In this document: positions 47,232 to 56,170 of the stretch, piece after piece
Position numbering within the stretch: position 1 is the first letter of the stretch
Layout of the letters: every line of letters starts with the position of its first letter
Assembly: GCF_001475935.1 (NCBI RefSeq)
Contig: NZ_LDQA01000016.1
Coordinates: forward strand, 1 to 64,000
Reading direction: 5' to 3'
Length of the DNA: 64,000 bases
DNA from: Aureimonas ureilytica
GTDB lineage: Bacteria > Pseudomonadota > Alphaproteobacteria > Rhizobiales > Rhizobiaceae
Made by a program: the position numbers and the translations under genes
Notes under the pieces: model-generated
What the model was told of the DNA's origin: nothing
The model's database searches: none
Seen by the model: the letters and a program-made list of their open reading frames with translations, nothing else

Positions 47232-48551
47232 TTATTTCGGGTAGCCGGCCTGTTCCATCATGGCTTCGACCTGACCTTGAGCGCCATCGAGTGCGGCGTC
47301 CACCGACTGCTGCCCTGCGACCGCCGAAGAGACGGCCTGACCGACGAGCGTGCCGATGGCCTGAAACTCGGGGATCGCGACGAACTGGATGCCCGTATAC
47401 GGAACCGGGTTCAGCGTCGGCTTGGTCGGATCGGCGGATTCGATCGCCTTGATCACGGTCGCGGCGAAGGGGGCGGCCTTCTGATAGTTCGGGTTGTCAT
47501 AGGTCGACTGGCGCGTGCCGGGCGGCAGGGCCACCCAGCCCTCTTTCTCGCCAACGAGCTTGATGTAGTCTTTCGACGTCGCCCATTTCACGAAGGATTT
47601 TGCCGTGTCGGCCTTCTTGGTCGATTTCGGAACGGCCAGATTCCAGGACCACGCCCATGATGACCCGTTCGGGGTCACCTTCACAGGTGCCTTGGTGAAA
47701 GCGATCTTGTCCGCCACCTGGCTCTGCTTGGGGTCGTAGAGGCGGCCCGCGGCCGAGGTCGCATCGATCCACATGGCGCAATGGCCGGTGGCGAAGAGCG
47801 CCTGATTTTCGTTGAAGCCGTTGGACGTGATGCCGGGAGGGCCATAATCGGCCATGGCCTTCACATACCAGCCGATCGCATCCTTCCAGGGCTGGGAGGA
47901 AATCTGCGGCTTCCACTCCATGTTGAACCACTCGCCACCATAGGTGTTCACGAGTGTGCCGAGATAGGCCATGTTCTCGCCCCAGCCCGGCTTTCCGCGC
48001 AGGCAGAGACCATAGACGCCCTTCGACTTGTCGGTGACCTTGGCCGCGTATTCCGCGATCTGATCGTAGGTCGGCGCCTCCGGCATCTTGATCCCGGCCG
48101 CTTCGAAGATATCCTTGCGGTACATGGTGAAGGAGCTTTCGGCGTAGAACGGCACGGCGAAAAGCTTGCCGTCCACGGTCAGACCCGCCTTCACCGGGGC
48201 GATCAGATCGGCATAGTCATAGTCGCTGCCGAGATCGTCCAGAGCCGTCAGCCAGCCGGCCTTGCCCCAGATCGGGGTCTCGTAGCCGCCGATCGTCATG
48301 ATGTCGAACTGCCCGCTGCCGGTCGCGATGTCGGTGGTAACGCGCTGGCGCAGGACGTTTTCTTCGAGCACGACCCAGTTGATCTTGTTGCCCGTCGCCT
48401 TCTCCCATTCGGGCGAGAGCTTCTGCATGACGATCATATCGGCGTTGTTGACCGTGGCGATCGTGATGTCTTCCGCCGAAGCAAGGCTCGCCGAAAAGCC
48501 GAGCGCCGCCATCGAACACGCCGTCAACCACGCAGTCCGCTTGATCCGCAT
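47232..48551 (-). CDS. smoE: Polyol ABC transporter substrate-binding protein (SmoE-like)
   Basis: This 439-residue periplasmic protein has a signal peptide (MRIKRTAWL ... ASLASA|ED). It belongs to the family 1 sugar/polyol binding proteins: SGQFDIMTIGGYETPIWGKAG in part, VDGKLFAVPFYAESS, MYRKDIFEAAGIKMPEAP and GENMAYLGTLVNTYGG. It probably binds sorbitol, mannitol, galactitol or a relative. It is first in the minus-strand operon and divergent from the kinase gene. Confidence 0.92.
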   Translation of the reverse strand: MRIKRTAWLTACSMAALGFSASLASAEDITIATVNNADMIVMQKLSPEWEKATGNKINWVVLEENVLRQRVTTDIATGSGQFDIMTIGGYETPIWGKAGWLTALDDLGSDYDYADLIAPVKAGLTVDGKLFAVPFYAESSFTMYRKDIFEAAGIKMPEAPTYDQIAEYAAKVTDKSKGVYGLCLRGKPGWGENMAYLGTLVNTYGGEWFNMEWKPQISSQPWKDAIGWYVKAMADYGPPGITSNGFNENQALFATGHCAMWIDATSAAGRLYDPKQSQVADKIAFTKAPVKVTPNGSSWAWSWNLAVPKSTKKADTAKSFVKWATSKDYIKLVGEKEGWVALPPGTRQSTYDNPNYQKAAPFAATVIKAIESADPTKPTLNPVPYTGIQFVAIPEFQAIGTLVGQAVSSAVAGQQSVDAALDGAQGQVEAMMEQAGYPK

Positions 48552-48655
48552 AGTGTTCCTCCTCCTACGATGCGTTGCGCGAAACTATGCACGCGTAAAA
48601 GAATGTGTCAAATCCGTAACCCATATCGTTTGTGCGAAAACCAATAATTCCTCGC

Positions 48656-48686
48656 CGCACTGCAAACTGAGCTCCGCTGCAGTGCG
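48656..48686. repeat. 9-bp perfect inverted repeat in the divergent polyol promoter
   Basis: CGCACTGCA (48656-48664) and TGCAGTGCG (48678-48686) are exact reverse complements with a 13-base spacer. It may be a regulator site with spaced half-sites or a hairpin. Confidence 0.6.
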
Positions 48687-48734
48687 TTAGCTGCGATGGT
48701 GTCTGAAAGCCACGAGACCAATCAGCCGACAGGC

Positions 48735-48748
48735 TTTTCGCGCGTAAA
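48735..48748. promoter_or_regulatory. LacI-type operator candidate
   Basis: TTTTCGCGCGTAAA is symmetric at 12 of 14 positions. The half-site CGCGTAAA recurs at 48592-48599 and a close form, CGCGAAA, at 48578-48584. Repeated half-sites in a divergent promoter suit DNA looping by the cluster's LacI protein. Confidence 0.35.
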
Positions 48749-48865
48749 CTTTGATTGACAGTTGAACAGGGCTTCGACAGTCTGTGAGAAGCCCCGAACG
48801 AGCATGACTGGGACTGAGACGCGAACATGTTCCAGGAGTGCGCGGGGGGCCGAGAGGGAGATGAC

Positions 48866-49852
48866 ATGACGATTCGCACGGCGCGGGGTCTCGCCCCCGA
48901 AGCCCTCGGGCCGACGGTGACGATCGGGGAAATCCTGGTGGAGATCATGGCGGAAACGCCCGGCGTCGGCTTTCTGGAGCCGCAGCCTTTGACGGGCCCT
49001 TACCCCAGCGGCGCGCCGGCCATCTTTATCGATCAGGTGGCGCGCCTCGGCGGTGCGGCCGGCATTGTCGGCTGCGTGGGTCATGACGATTTCGGACGGT
49101 TGAACATTGAGCGCTTGCAGCGCGACGGTGCGGATGTTTCCGCCATCTCGATTCACCCCGAGCTTCCCACGGGCAGCGCCTTCGTGCGCTATCGCCCGGA
49201 CGGTGCGCGCGATTTCGTCTTCAATCTGACGCGCTCGGCTGCGGGACAGATCAGTTTGGACGATGCCGCGAAGGCGCTTCTGGATCGGGCAGGGCATCTT
49301 CACGTCATGGGCTCGGCCCTGTCGATTCCCGGCGCCTGGGACTTGATCCGCTACGGACTGGATCGGATCGCGGAGTGCGGCGGCTCGGTGTCGCTCGATC
49401 CCAATGCCCGCAAGGAGTTGCTTTCCAGCCATGAGGCGGCTGGGCAATTCGCAGCAATCGTGGCCGAAGCCGATCTCCTGCTCCCCTCCGGGGACGAACT
49501 CTTTGCGGCGGCTGGCTGCGAGGGCGAGGAGGCGGCTCTCGCAGCTCTCTTTGATCAAGGCGTGTCGGAGATCGCGCTGAAGAGAGGGGACAAGGGTGCG
49601 ACGGTTTTCCGGCATTCGGGCGAGCGTACGGATGGCGCGGCTTTCCAAGTCGAAGAGATCGACCCGACGGGTGCGGGGGATTGTTTCGGCGCGGCCTATC
49701 TCACATGCCGGCGCATGGGCTTTCCGCCGGACCGCGCTCTCCTCTACGCCAATGCCGCTGGCGCGCGGAACGTAACCCGAAAAGGCCCGATGGAAGGCGC
49801 GGGCAGCTTCGATGAACTCGACGCCTTCATCGCCAACACATCGAGGGCCTGA
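48866..49852 (+). CDS. PfkB-family sugar kinase, probable tagatose kinase
   Basis: This 328-residue ribokinase/PfkB-fold protein has N-terminal [13 protein letters not shown], substrate region [17 protein letters not shown] and the C-terminal signature [13 protein letters not shown] with the catalytic Asp. It phosphorylates a ketohexose. The partner KbaZ-like gene starts two bases after its stop, the arrangement seen for tagatose kinase and D-tagatose-6-phosphate 4-epimerase in Agrobacterium, so tagatose is the best guess and fructose the alternative. ATG 48866 follows GAGGGAG. Confidence 0.82.
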   Translation: MTIRTARGLAPEALGPTVTIGEILVEIMAETPGVGFLEPQPLTGPYPSGAPAIFIDQVARLGGAAGIVGCVGHDDFGRLNIERLQRDGADVSAISIHPELPTGSAFVRYRPDGARDFVFNLTRSAAGQISLDDAAKALLDRAGHLHVMGSALSIPGAWDLIRYGLDRIAECGGSVSLDPNARKELLSSHEAAGQFAAIVAEADLLLPSGDELFAAAGCEGEEAALAALFDQGVSEIALKRGDKGATVFRHSGERTDGAAFQVEEIDPTGAGDCFGAAYLTCRRMGFPPDRALLYANAAGARNVTRKGPMEGAGSFDELDAFIANTSRA

Positions 49853-49853
49853 C

Positions 49854-51122
49854 ATGTCGTCTTTTCTCACTGGTCTCGCGGGCGACCTGCGCGCCGGCCA
49901 TCCGCGCGGCGTCACGTCCGTTTGCTCGTCGCATCCGATCGTCATCCGCGCCGCCTTGCGCCGCGCGGTGCTGGATGAGAGCGATGTGCTGATCGAGGCG
50001 ACCTGCAATCAGGTAAACCAGTTTGGCGGCTATACCGGGATGCAACCGGCCGACTTCGTGCGCTTCGTTCTGCAGATCGCTGACGAGGAAGGGTTGGCGC
50101 CGGCGCGGATCGTGTTTGGCGGCGATCATCTCGGACCCAATCCCTGGAAGGGTGATGCGCCAGAGGCCGCGATGGAAAAGGCGGAGGCGATGGTCGAAGC
50201 CTATGTCGCCGCCGGCTTCCGAAAAATTCATCTGGACGCGTCCATGGGGTGCCTCGGCGAGCCGGTGGCGTTGGACGACGAGACGACGGCGGGCCGCGCT
50301 GCGCGTCTGGCCAGCCGGGCGGACGCCGTGGCCCGAGAAAAGGGCCTGCCGCTTCCGCTCTATATCATCGGGACAGAAGTGCCGGTGCCCGGCGGAGCCG
50401 ACCACGCTCTCAGCGATCTTCAGCCCACCGCGCCAGAAGCGGCGCGGCATACGATCGAGGTTCATCGGCGAATTTTTGCAGAGCGCGGGTTGGACGGCGT
50501 TTTCGAGCGAGTCCTGGGCGTCGTGGTTCAGCCGGGTGTGGAGTTCGGCAGCGAGAACGTCATTCCCTATCACCCCGAAAATGCCTCCTTGTTGAATGCT
50601 GTCCTGGAAGAGGAGCCCAAGCTCGTCTTCGAAGCGCACTCCACCGACTATCAGTCGCAGGCCGCACTGACGGCTCTGGTGCGGGACGGCTATGCGATCT
50701 TGAAGGTCGGGCCGGGTCTCACCTTCGCTCTGCGCGAGGCCTTGTACGGGCTGGATCTCGTGGCGAGCGAGTTGGAGCCGACCTACGGCGACCGGCCGCT
50801 GCGCGCCGCCATGGAGCATCTCATGCTGCGCGAGCCCAAGGATTGGAAGGGGCACTATCACGGCACGGATGCCGAGCAGGCGCTGCAGCGCCATTACAGC
50901 TATAGCGACCGCATTCGCTATTACTGGAATCGCCCGGAGGCGGAAGCTGCCGTCGCTCGCTTGCGTGATGCGCTGGACGGGCGCGTGATCCCCGAAACTC
51001 TGATGCGCCAGTTCCTGCCTTTCTTGGATGTTGGGCTCGGGCAGACCGGAAGCGTGGACGACATCCTCATTGCGTCCGTCGATCGCGAGCTCGCCACATA
51101 CGCCGCAGCCTGCCGGGCGTAA
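49854..51122 (+). CDS. GatZ/KbaZ-like protein, probable D-tagatose 6-phosphate 4-epimerase
   Basis: This 422-residue member of the GatZ/KbaZ family shows GVTSVCSSHPIVIRAAL, EATCNQVNQFGGYTGM, FGGDHLGPNPWK, FRKIHLDASMGCLGEP, FEAHSTDYQ and KVGPGLTFALREALYGL. In enterobacteria these are the non-catalytic partners of tagatose-1,6-bisphosphate aldolase. In Agrobacterium a homologue is reported as D-tagatose 6-phosphate 4-epimerase giving fructose-6-phosphate. No GatY/KbaY aldolase gene is near, which favours the epimerase role. It is coupled to the kinase gene. Confidence 0.85.
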   Translation: MSSFLTGLAGDLRAGHPRGVTSVCSSHPIVIRAALRRAVLDESDVLIEATCNQVNQFGGYTGMQPADFVRFVLQIADEEGLAPARIVFGGDHLGPNPWKGDAPEAAMEKAEAMVEAYVAAGFRKIHLDASMGCLGEPVALDDETTAGRAARLASRADAVAREKGLPLPLYIIGTEVPVPGGADHALSDLQPTAPEAARHTIEVHRRIFAERGLDGVFERVLGVVVQPGVEFGSENVIPYHPENASLLNAVLEEEPKLVFEAHSTDYQSQAALTALVRDGYAILKVGPGLTFALREALYGLDLVASELEPTYGDRPLRAAMEHLMLREPKDWKGHYHGTDAEQALQRHYSYSDRIRYYWNRPEAEAAVARLRDALDGRVIPETLMRQFLPFLDVGLGQTGSVDDILIASVDRELATYAAACRA

Positions 51123-51243
51123 GCGCCGAAAAGGCTCGGAAACGAGGGGCGACACGGTTTGCCCTTCGCTTTCGACACTCGCGGCGAGTCATAGTCCGAT
51201 AAACGACTTCCCTTATGGAGCCGCTTGCTACCGATGGCGGGCG

Positions 51244-51339
51244 TCAGTTCATAATCGGAGGGAGGATCGCCGCCGCAATCAAACGCATCGCCTGCGGGAT
51301 CATCGTGTCGCCGTAGGGCTCGGTGAAGCCTGTCAGCAA
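51244..51339 (-). pseudogene. Short protein-like frame downstream of tRNA-Val, possibly a gene remnant
   Basis: A TTG-started frame encodes 31 residues, LLTGFTEPYGDTMIPQAM followed by RLIAAAILPPIMN. The ending resembles the start of YqaE/Pmp3-type small membrane proteins (MRLIAAIxLPP) but stops there. There is no good ribosome site. The rest of the 250-base gap between the KbaZ-like gene and the tRNA holds nothing I can assign. Confidence 0.25.
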
Positions 51340-51371
51340 TTCTTACAGCTTAGCTTATACGGTGATTTGAA

Positions 51372-51446
51372 TGGTGGGCGCGACAGGGATCGAACCTGTG
51401 ACCCCCTCGGTGTGAACGAGGTGCTCTCCCGCTGAGCTACGCGCCC
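51372..51446 (-). tRNA. tRNA-Val(CAC)
   Basis: A complete cloverleaf reads on the minus strand: acceptor GGGCGCG pairing with CGCGCCC, D-arm TAGCTCAGCGGGAGAGC, anticodon stem CCTCG/CGAGG around loop TTCACAC (anticodon CAC, codon GTG), T-arm ACAGG TTCGATC CCTGT, discriminator A and encoded CCA. Confidence 0.96.
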
Positions 51447-51556
51447 GCTCTTGCCGTTTATTGTCGGCCAGCGGTGAGTGGTCGTATAGAAGCGAACGGC
51501 GCGGGCGTCAATCGGATCAATGCGTTTTTCAGCCTGCGTGCGCCAAGTCTCTGTTT

Positions 51557-52327
51557 TTACACCGCTTGAACGCGCAAGGCGCGAGGTTCGAAAAGCGAAT
51601 CGATCAAATGCGGGGTCAGATCGGAGAAGCGCTCGATGGAGCAGGTCGCGCCCGAACGGGCCTCCGAGCCCGGATCGTAACCGAACAGCACGAGTATGGA
51701 TGGCACGCCCGCCGCCCGCGCAGCGAGAATGTCCGTGTTGGTATCGCCAACCATGAGAGCGTTTGACGCCGAGCCACCCGCTTGTTCGATCGTGCCGAAC
51801 AGATGAATCGGATCGGGCTTGCGCGCCGAGAACGTGTCGGCCCCACAGATCGCCGGGAAGCGCGACGCGAGTTCCATTTCTTCCAATAACCGCCGCGCCA
51901 GACGCTCGGTCTTGTTGGTGCAGATCGCAAGCGTCAGCCCGGCTTCGCTCAACCGATCCAGCGCGGCGATGCCACCGGGAAACAGCGCGGATTCCACTGC
52001 GATATGGGCTTCGTAATGTTGCAGAAAGCACGCTGTCTGCTCGGCAAGTTCCTCCGCCCCAAGCGGGCGCTCCGCCAGCCGGTAGGCCTCACGCAGCATG
52101 GCCTGCGCACCGTGACCGGCATGGGGACGCACGATCTCCAAAGGAAGCGGGGGGAGGCCGATACGGGACAGGCAATGATTGAGACTGCCCGCGAGGTCGG
52201 GCGCGGTGTCCACCAACGTTCCGTCGAGATCGAAGACGATGGTCCGCTGCGATGGTCCTCCGGTTGCCGCTTCGAAAAAGTGGGCTTCGTGGACCGAGGA
52301 ACGATGGATCGGGAGGGCTGCGCTCAT
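51557..52327 (-). CDS. gph: HAD-family phosphoglycolate phosphatase
   Basis: This 256-residue HAD hydrolase has motif I FDLDGTLVDTAPDL, motif II TNK, motif III KPDP and motif IV GDTNTDI. The cap-domain type and length fit Gph, which removes 2-phosphoglycolate made by repair of oxidised DNA ends or by photorespiratory-type carbon loss. An N-terminal stretch of about 27 residues precedes motif I, so translation may start later. It is divergent from rpiA, an arrangement found in other Hyphomicrobiales. Confidence 0.88.
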   Translation of the reverse strand: MSAALPIHRSSVHEAHFFEAATGGPSQRTIVFDLDGTLVDTAPDLAGSLNHCLSRIGLPPLPLEIVRPHAGHGAQAMLREAYRLAERPLGAEELAEQTACFLQHYEAHIAVESALFPGGIAALDRLSEAGLTLAICTNKTERLARRLLEEMELASRFPAICGADTFSARKPDPIHLFGTIEQAGGSASNALMVGDTNTDILAARAAGVPSILVLFGYDPGSEARSGATCSIERFSDLTPHLIDSLFEPRALRVQAV

Positions 52328-52576
52328 GATCGGACTTTGGCCTCAAAGCAGGGAGGGTCAAGCGGACAAGGCCCGCACGGGGCTCAATGAAGGATCGGGA
52401 CGCCGTTCGGGCCTTCGCTTGACGCAGGCGAGCCACAGTCTGGCGGTCAGGCCATCAACAAACCGTTAGGGCTGATCGGCGGTGAGCGGATGAAGGATTC
52501 GTCCTGAGCGTTTGGCGGCAGCGGCTCGATGGCGTAAAGCCACTTCCGAGAACGTGCGTCATGGAGGGATCGAGCA

Positions 52577-53272
52577 ATGGATGCGGCAGCGATGAAAGAC
52601 GAGGTCGCGCGCGCGGCGCTCGCTCATGTCGAGTCCGGAATGCGGCTTGGCATCGGCACCGGATCGACCGCCGAGGCCTTTATCCGCGCTCTGGCCGGCC
52701 GCGTGTCCGAAGGATTGCGGATCGTCGGTGTGCCGACCTCTGAGCGCAGCGCCAAACTGTGCGGCGAACTCGGCATTCCCTTGGCGACGCTGGAAGACCT
52801 GCCGGAACTCGACCTGACGATCGACGGGGCCGACGAGGTGGACGCGAGGCTTCGTCTGATCAAGGGCGGCGGCGGCGCGCTTCTGCGCGAGAAGATCGTG
52901 GCGGCCGCCTCGGCGCGGATGCTGGTGATCGCCGATGCGTCCAAGAAGGTCGAGCATCTCGGCGCCTTCCCGCTGCCGATCGAGGTGAACGGCTTCGGCG
53001 TCTTGGCCACGACGCTGGCGATCGAGAAGGCCAGCGCGATGCTCGGGCTTTCGGGCTCCATCCGGCTTCGCATGGTAGGCGACAAGCCCTTCATCACCGA
53101 TGGCGGACATCTCATCATCGACGCATCATTTGGCCTCATTCCCGATCCAGAAGCCCTGTCTGCTGCTTTGCACGCCATTCCGGGCGTGGTCGAGCATGGT
53201 CTCTTTCTCGGATTGGCGTCCTCCGTGCTCCTCGCCGGGCCGGAAGGGGTCGAGCGGCTCGGCGCCGCGTGA
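52577..53272 (+). CDS. rpiA: Ribose-5-phosphate isomerase A
   Basis: This 231-residue enzyme of the pentose phosphate pathway interconverts ribose-5-P and ribulose-5-P. Active-site landmarks are [30 protein letters not shown] and the final [16 protein letters not shown] 52577 follows GGAGG. Another ATG at 52561 is in a different frame. Confidence 0.95.
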   Translation: MDAAAMKDEVARAALAHVESGMRLGIGTGSTAEAFIRALAGRVSEGLRIVGVPTSERSAKLCGELGIPLATLEDLPELDLTIDGADEVDARLRLIKGGGGALLREKIVAAASARMLVIADASKKVEHLGAFPLPIEVNGFGVLATTLAIEKASAMLGLSGSIRLRMVGDKPFITDGGHLIIDASFGLIPDPEALSAALHAIPGVVEHGLFLGLASSVLLAGPEGVERLGAA

Positions 53273-53366
53273 GGCGCGCCGGTCGCATCGGGATTTCGGG
53301 GCTTGCGGCTCGAACCGGAGTTTGGCACGGGTGCGCCGATCAGGAATTGATGGAGTAGGAAGTCCG

Positions 53367-53897
53367 ATGGTTTTCAGCCAAACGCTGCGTGGCGGTCTCT
53401 TCGCTGCAGTGACCCTCGTGGGTCTCGCGGTCTCGCCCGCTCTGGCGCAGGAGATTAGCCCGTCGCATCTCGCCGCCGCGCGTGAGGCTGTGGACGCGAT
53501 CGACACGAGCGAACAGTTCGATCAGATCCTTCTCAACGCCGCGACGCAGATCAAGGCGGAGCTGATCGTCAACAACCCGGATCTTCAGTCGAAGATTTCC
53601 GAGATGGTCGATGACAGCGCGATCGCCCTTGCGCCGCGCCGCGCCGATCTGGAAAACGAGATCGCCCGCGTTTACGCCAAGATGTTCACCGAACAGGAGC
53701 TGCGCGAGATCTCGCAGTTCTACAATTCGGAAGCCGGCCGCAAGTTGATCAAGCAGGGTCCGCAGGCGACGCGCGAGATGATGGCGGCCGCCGATGTCTG
53801 GACCAACGGTATTGTTCGCGACCTGCGCGACAGTGCCATGAAGGGGATGCAGAAGCTCGCGCCCGCGACGGCGGCGGCTCCCGCAAAGTCGAAGTGA
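53367..53897 (+). CDS. DUF2059 exported protein
   Basis: This 176-residue protein has a signal peptide (MVFSQTLRGGLFAAVTLVG ... ALA|QE) and a helical DUF2059 domain (KMFTEQELREISQFYNSEAG, family hallmark). Function is unknown. Its place between rpiA and gor is common in this order. ATG 53367 is preferred to frame openings inside rpiA. Confidence 0.88.
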   Translation: MVFSQTLRGGLFAAVTLVGLAVSPALAQEISPSHLAAAREAVDAIDTSEQFDQILLNAATQIKAELIVNNPDLQSKISEMVDDSAIALAPRRADLENEIARVYAKMFTEQELREISQFYNSEAGRKLIKQGPQATREMMAAADVWTNGIVRDLRDSAMKGMQKLAPATAAAPAKSK

Positions 53898-53929
53898 CGA
53901 TCGCGAATCGTCCGCTATAAGGATTCATA

Positions 53930-53955
53930 AGGGCGGCCACTCGGTCGCCCTTTTT
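53930..53955 (+). terminator. Intrinsic terminator between DUF2059 and gor
   Basis: AGGGCGGCC and GGTCGCCCT pair with one mismatch around ACTC, followed by TTTTC. It lies 32 bases after the DUF2059 stop and 24 bases before gor. Confidence 0.82.
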
Positions 53956-53978
53956 CGTGACGGAAGAGGCGTCTTGGC

Positions 53979-55373
53979 ATGTCGGCATTCGACTACGACC
54001 TGTTTGTGATCGGCGGCGGTTCAGGTGGCGTGCGCGCGGCGCGGCGAACGGCGGCCCTGGGGCATAAGGTTGGCATCGCCGAGGAATATCGCTACGGCGG
54101 AACCTGCGTCATCCGCGGCTGCGTTCCCAAGAAGCTGCTCGTCTACGCCTCGCAATATTCCGAAGCCTTCGAGGACGCGGCTGGCTATGGCTGGTCCGTC
54201 GGGGAAACGGAGTTCGACTGGCCGAGCCTGATCGCCGCCAAGGATCGCGAAATCGATCGGCTGGAGCAGATCTATCGCCGCAATCTCGAGAAGGCCGGCG
54301 CCGAGATTCTCAAGAGCCGCGCCGTGCTGGAGGGACCGAACCAGATTCGCCTCCTTGCGACCGACAAGATCGTCACTGCCGAGCGCATCCTGATCGCGGC
54401 CGGCGGACGCGCCAATCCGTTCGCCGACATGCCGGGCGCGGAGCACTGCATCACCTCGAACGAGGCTTTCCACCTCCAGCGCCTGCCGGAGTCGATCGTG
54501 ATCCTCGGCGGTGGTTATATCGCGGTCGAGTTCGCCAATATCTTTCTCGGGCTCGGCACCGCGGTAACGCTGGTCTATCGAGGCAAGGAGATCCTTCAGG
54601 GCTTCGATGACGATCTGCGCCATGAACTGCATCAGGCCATGCTGCGCAAGGGCTGCCGGATCGTCTGCGAGGACACGCTCGTTCGGGTCGATCAGAAGGC
54701 GGACGGCCGTTTTCAGGCGCACCTGAGGGGCGGAGAATGCCTCGACGCGGACGAGGTGATGCTCGCTGTCGGACGCCAGCCCAACACGATCGACCTCGGC
54801 TGCGAGAAGGCCGGCGTCGAGCTGGATTCCAAGGGCGCGATCAAGGTCGACGACTATTCCCGCACCAGCGCCGAGAATATCTGGTCGATCGGCGACATCA
54901 CGGGCCGCATCCAGTTGACGCCGGTCGCCATCCATGAGGCCATGTGCTTCGTCGATACCGTGTTCCTGAACAAGCCGACCAAGCCGGATTTCGACCTGAT
55001 CCCGACCGCGGTGTTCTCGCAGCCCGAGCTGGGAACGGTCGGCCTGACGGAAGCCCAGGCGGCGAAGGATCTCGGCGATCTCGACATTTTCCGCGCCCGC
55101 TTCAAGCCGATGCGCCACACGCTGACGGGCCGCGAGGAGTTCATGTTGATGAAGCTCGTCGTGGACGCCAAGACGAATGTCGTGGTTGGCGCCCATATTC
55201 TGGGACCCGATGCCGGCGAGATGGGGCAGCTTCTTGGCATCTGCGTGAAGGCGAAGTTGCGCAAAGAAGATTTCGATCGCACCATGGCGCTTCACCCTTC
55301 GGCGGCAGAGGAGCTGGTCACCATGTACGAGCCGACCTATCGCATTCGCGGCGGAGCGCGCGTGGATGGCTGA
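53979..55373 (+). CDS. gor: Glutathione-disulfide reductase
   Basis: This 464-residue flavoprotein has FAD motif GGGSGGVRAAR, redox disulfide GGTCVIRGCVPKKLLVY, NADPH-binding ILGGGYIAVEFANIF and the C-terminal catalytic His-Glu pair in LHPSAAEELV. It reduces oxidised glutathione. Its last eight bases overlap a gamma-glutamylcyclotransferase-like gene, which ties glutathione recycling to glutathione breakdown. Confidence 0.95.
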   Translation: MSAFDYDLFVIGGGSGGVRAARRTAALGHKVGIAEEYRYGGTCVIRGCVPKKLLVYASQYSEAFEDAAGYGWSVGETEFDWPSLIAAKDREIDRLEQIYRRNLEKAGAEILKSRAVLEGPNQIRLLATDKIVTAERILIAAGGRANPFADMPGAEHCITSNEAFHLQRLPESIVILGGGYIAVEFANIFLGLGTAVTLVYRGKEILQGFDDDLRHELHQAMLRKGCRIVCEDTLVRVDQKADGRFQAHLRGGECLDADEVMLAVGRQPNTIDLGCEKAGVELDSKGAIKVDDYSRTSAENIWSIGDITGRIQLTPVAIHEAMCFVDTVFLNKPTKPDFDLIPTAVFSQPELGTVGLTEAQAAKDLGDLDIFRARFKPMRHTLTGREEFMLMKLVVDAKTNVVVGAHILGPDAGEMGQLLGICVKAKLRKEDFDRTMALHPSAAEELVTMYEPTYRIRGGARVDG

Positions 55374-56013
55374 TGTCGAGCCGCCTATTCATCAGGACGA
55401 TCCGCAGCTGGAGCGGCTCGCCCGTGAGGGGCGGGTCATCGCCTATTTCGGCTATGGCTCGCTCGTGAACAAGCGGACGCTGCGCACCAAGTTCTTGGGC
55501 ATTCGCCGTGCCGAGGTCCTGGGATGGCGGCGGGCCTGGCTGCCGCGCAAGGGGCAGTCCATGGCGCTTCTGTCGGTGCGGCCGGACGAAGCGGCGCTGA
55601 CGCAAGGCGTCGTCGTCTACGATCTGGCCGACCATCTGCCATCGGTGGACGAGCGCGAGGCGGCCTATCACCGCCGCGTCGTCATGCCAGGCCATATCAC
55701 CATTCGAGGCCACGCCCTCCCGGATGTGCCGCTCTTCATCTACGAGGGCAAGCCGGAGGAGCCGGATGCCTCGCAGACCGGGGCGGCGATCCTGCAATCC
55801 TATCTCGACGCGGTGATGCAGGGCTTCTACTCGCTTTACGAAGAGGCCGGGCTGCGGCGTTTCATGGCGGAAACCGAGGGGTTCGAGACCTCCATCCTGA
55901 AGGATCGCGCCGCGCCGCTCTACCCCCGCCCGGTGACGCTGGCCGACGGCGAGGCGGAGCTGTTCGACCGCCTCGTCACCCAGCGCGGCGCGCGCTTCAT
56001 CGAGTGCTCGTGA
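55366..56013 (+). CDS. Gamma-glutamylcyclotransferase (AIG2/ChaC-like fold)
   Basis: This 215-residue protein has the GGCT substrate-binding loop [13 protein letters not shown] near residue 28 and a YEGKPEEPD region that may carry the acidic catalytic residue. Such enzymes cleave gamma-glutamyl dipeptides or glutathione to 5-oxoproline. It overlaps gor by eight bases in another frame, so the two are translated from one mRNA. Exact substrate is unknown. Confidence 0.8.
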   Translation: MADVEPPIHQDDPQLERLAREGRVIAYFGYGSLVNKRTLRTKFLGIRRAEVLGWRRAWLPRKGQSMALLSVRPDEAALTQGVVVYDLADHLPSVDEREAAYHRRVVMPGHITIRGHALPDVPLFIYEGKPEEPDASQTGAAILQSYLDAVMQGFYSLYEEAGLRRFMAETEGFETSILKDRAAPLYPRPVTLADGEAELFDRLVTQRGARFIECS

Positions 56014-56170
56014 GAAGCACGTAAAGCCATTCGTGACAAATGCTGCGGTTCGTGCCACTACGCCACGACCGAGCGTTGATGGCCTCTTGATTGGCCTGCC
56101 CGCGAAGCCGTCCCGAAAAGACAGAACCCGAAGGGAGACGGCCGGACAAGGCTCGGGAAAGGAGAGGTTC

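Larger units (their letters stand above)
48552..48865. promoter_or_regulatory. Divergent control region between smoE and the kinase gene
   Basis: No gene is seen in these 314 bases. The region contains a 9-bp inverted repeat (48656-48686), the near-palindrome TTTTCGCGCGTAAA (48735-48748) and a second CGCGTAAA half-site at 48592-48599 next to smoE. It must carry both promoters and the operators of the LacI-type regulator. Confidence 0.6.

Noticed and set aside
56014-56170. Leader peptide or attenuator for the DAHP synthase gene
   Set aside because: No short frame rich in aromatic codons and no terminator/antiterminator pair is visible.
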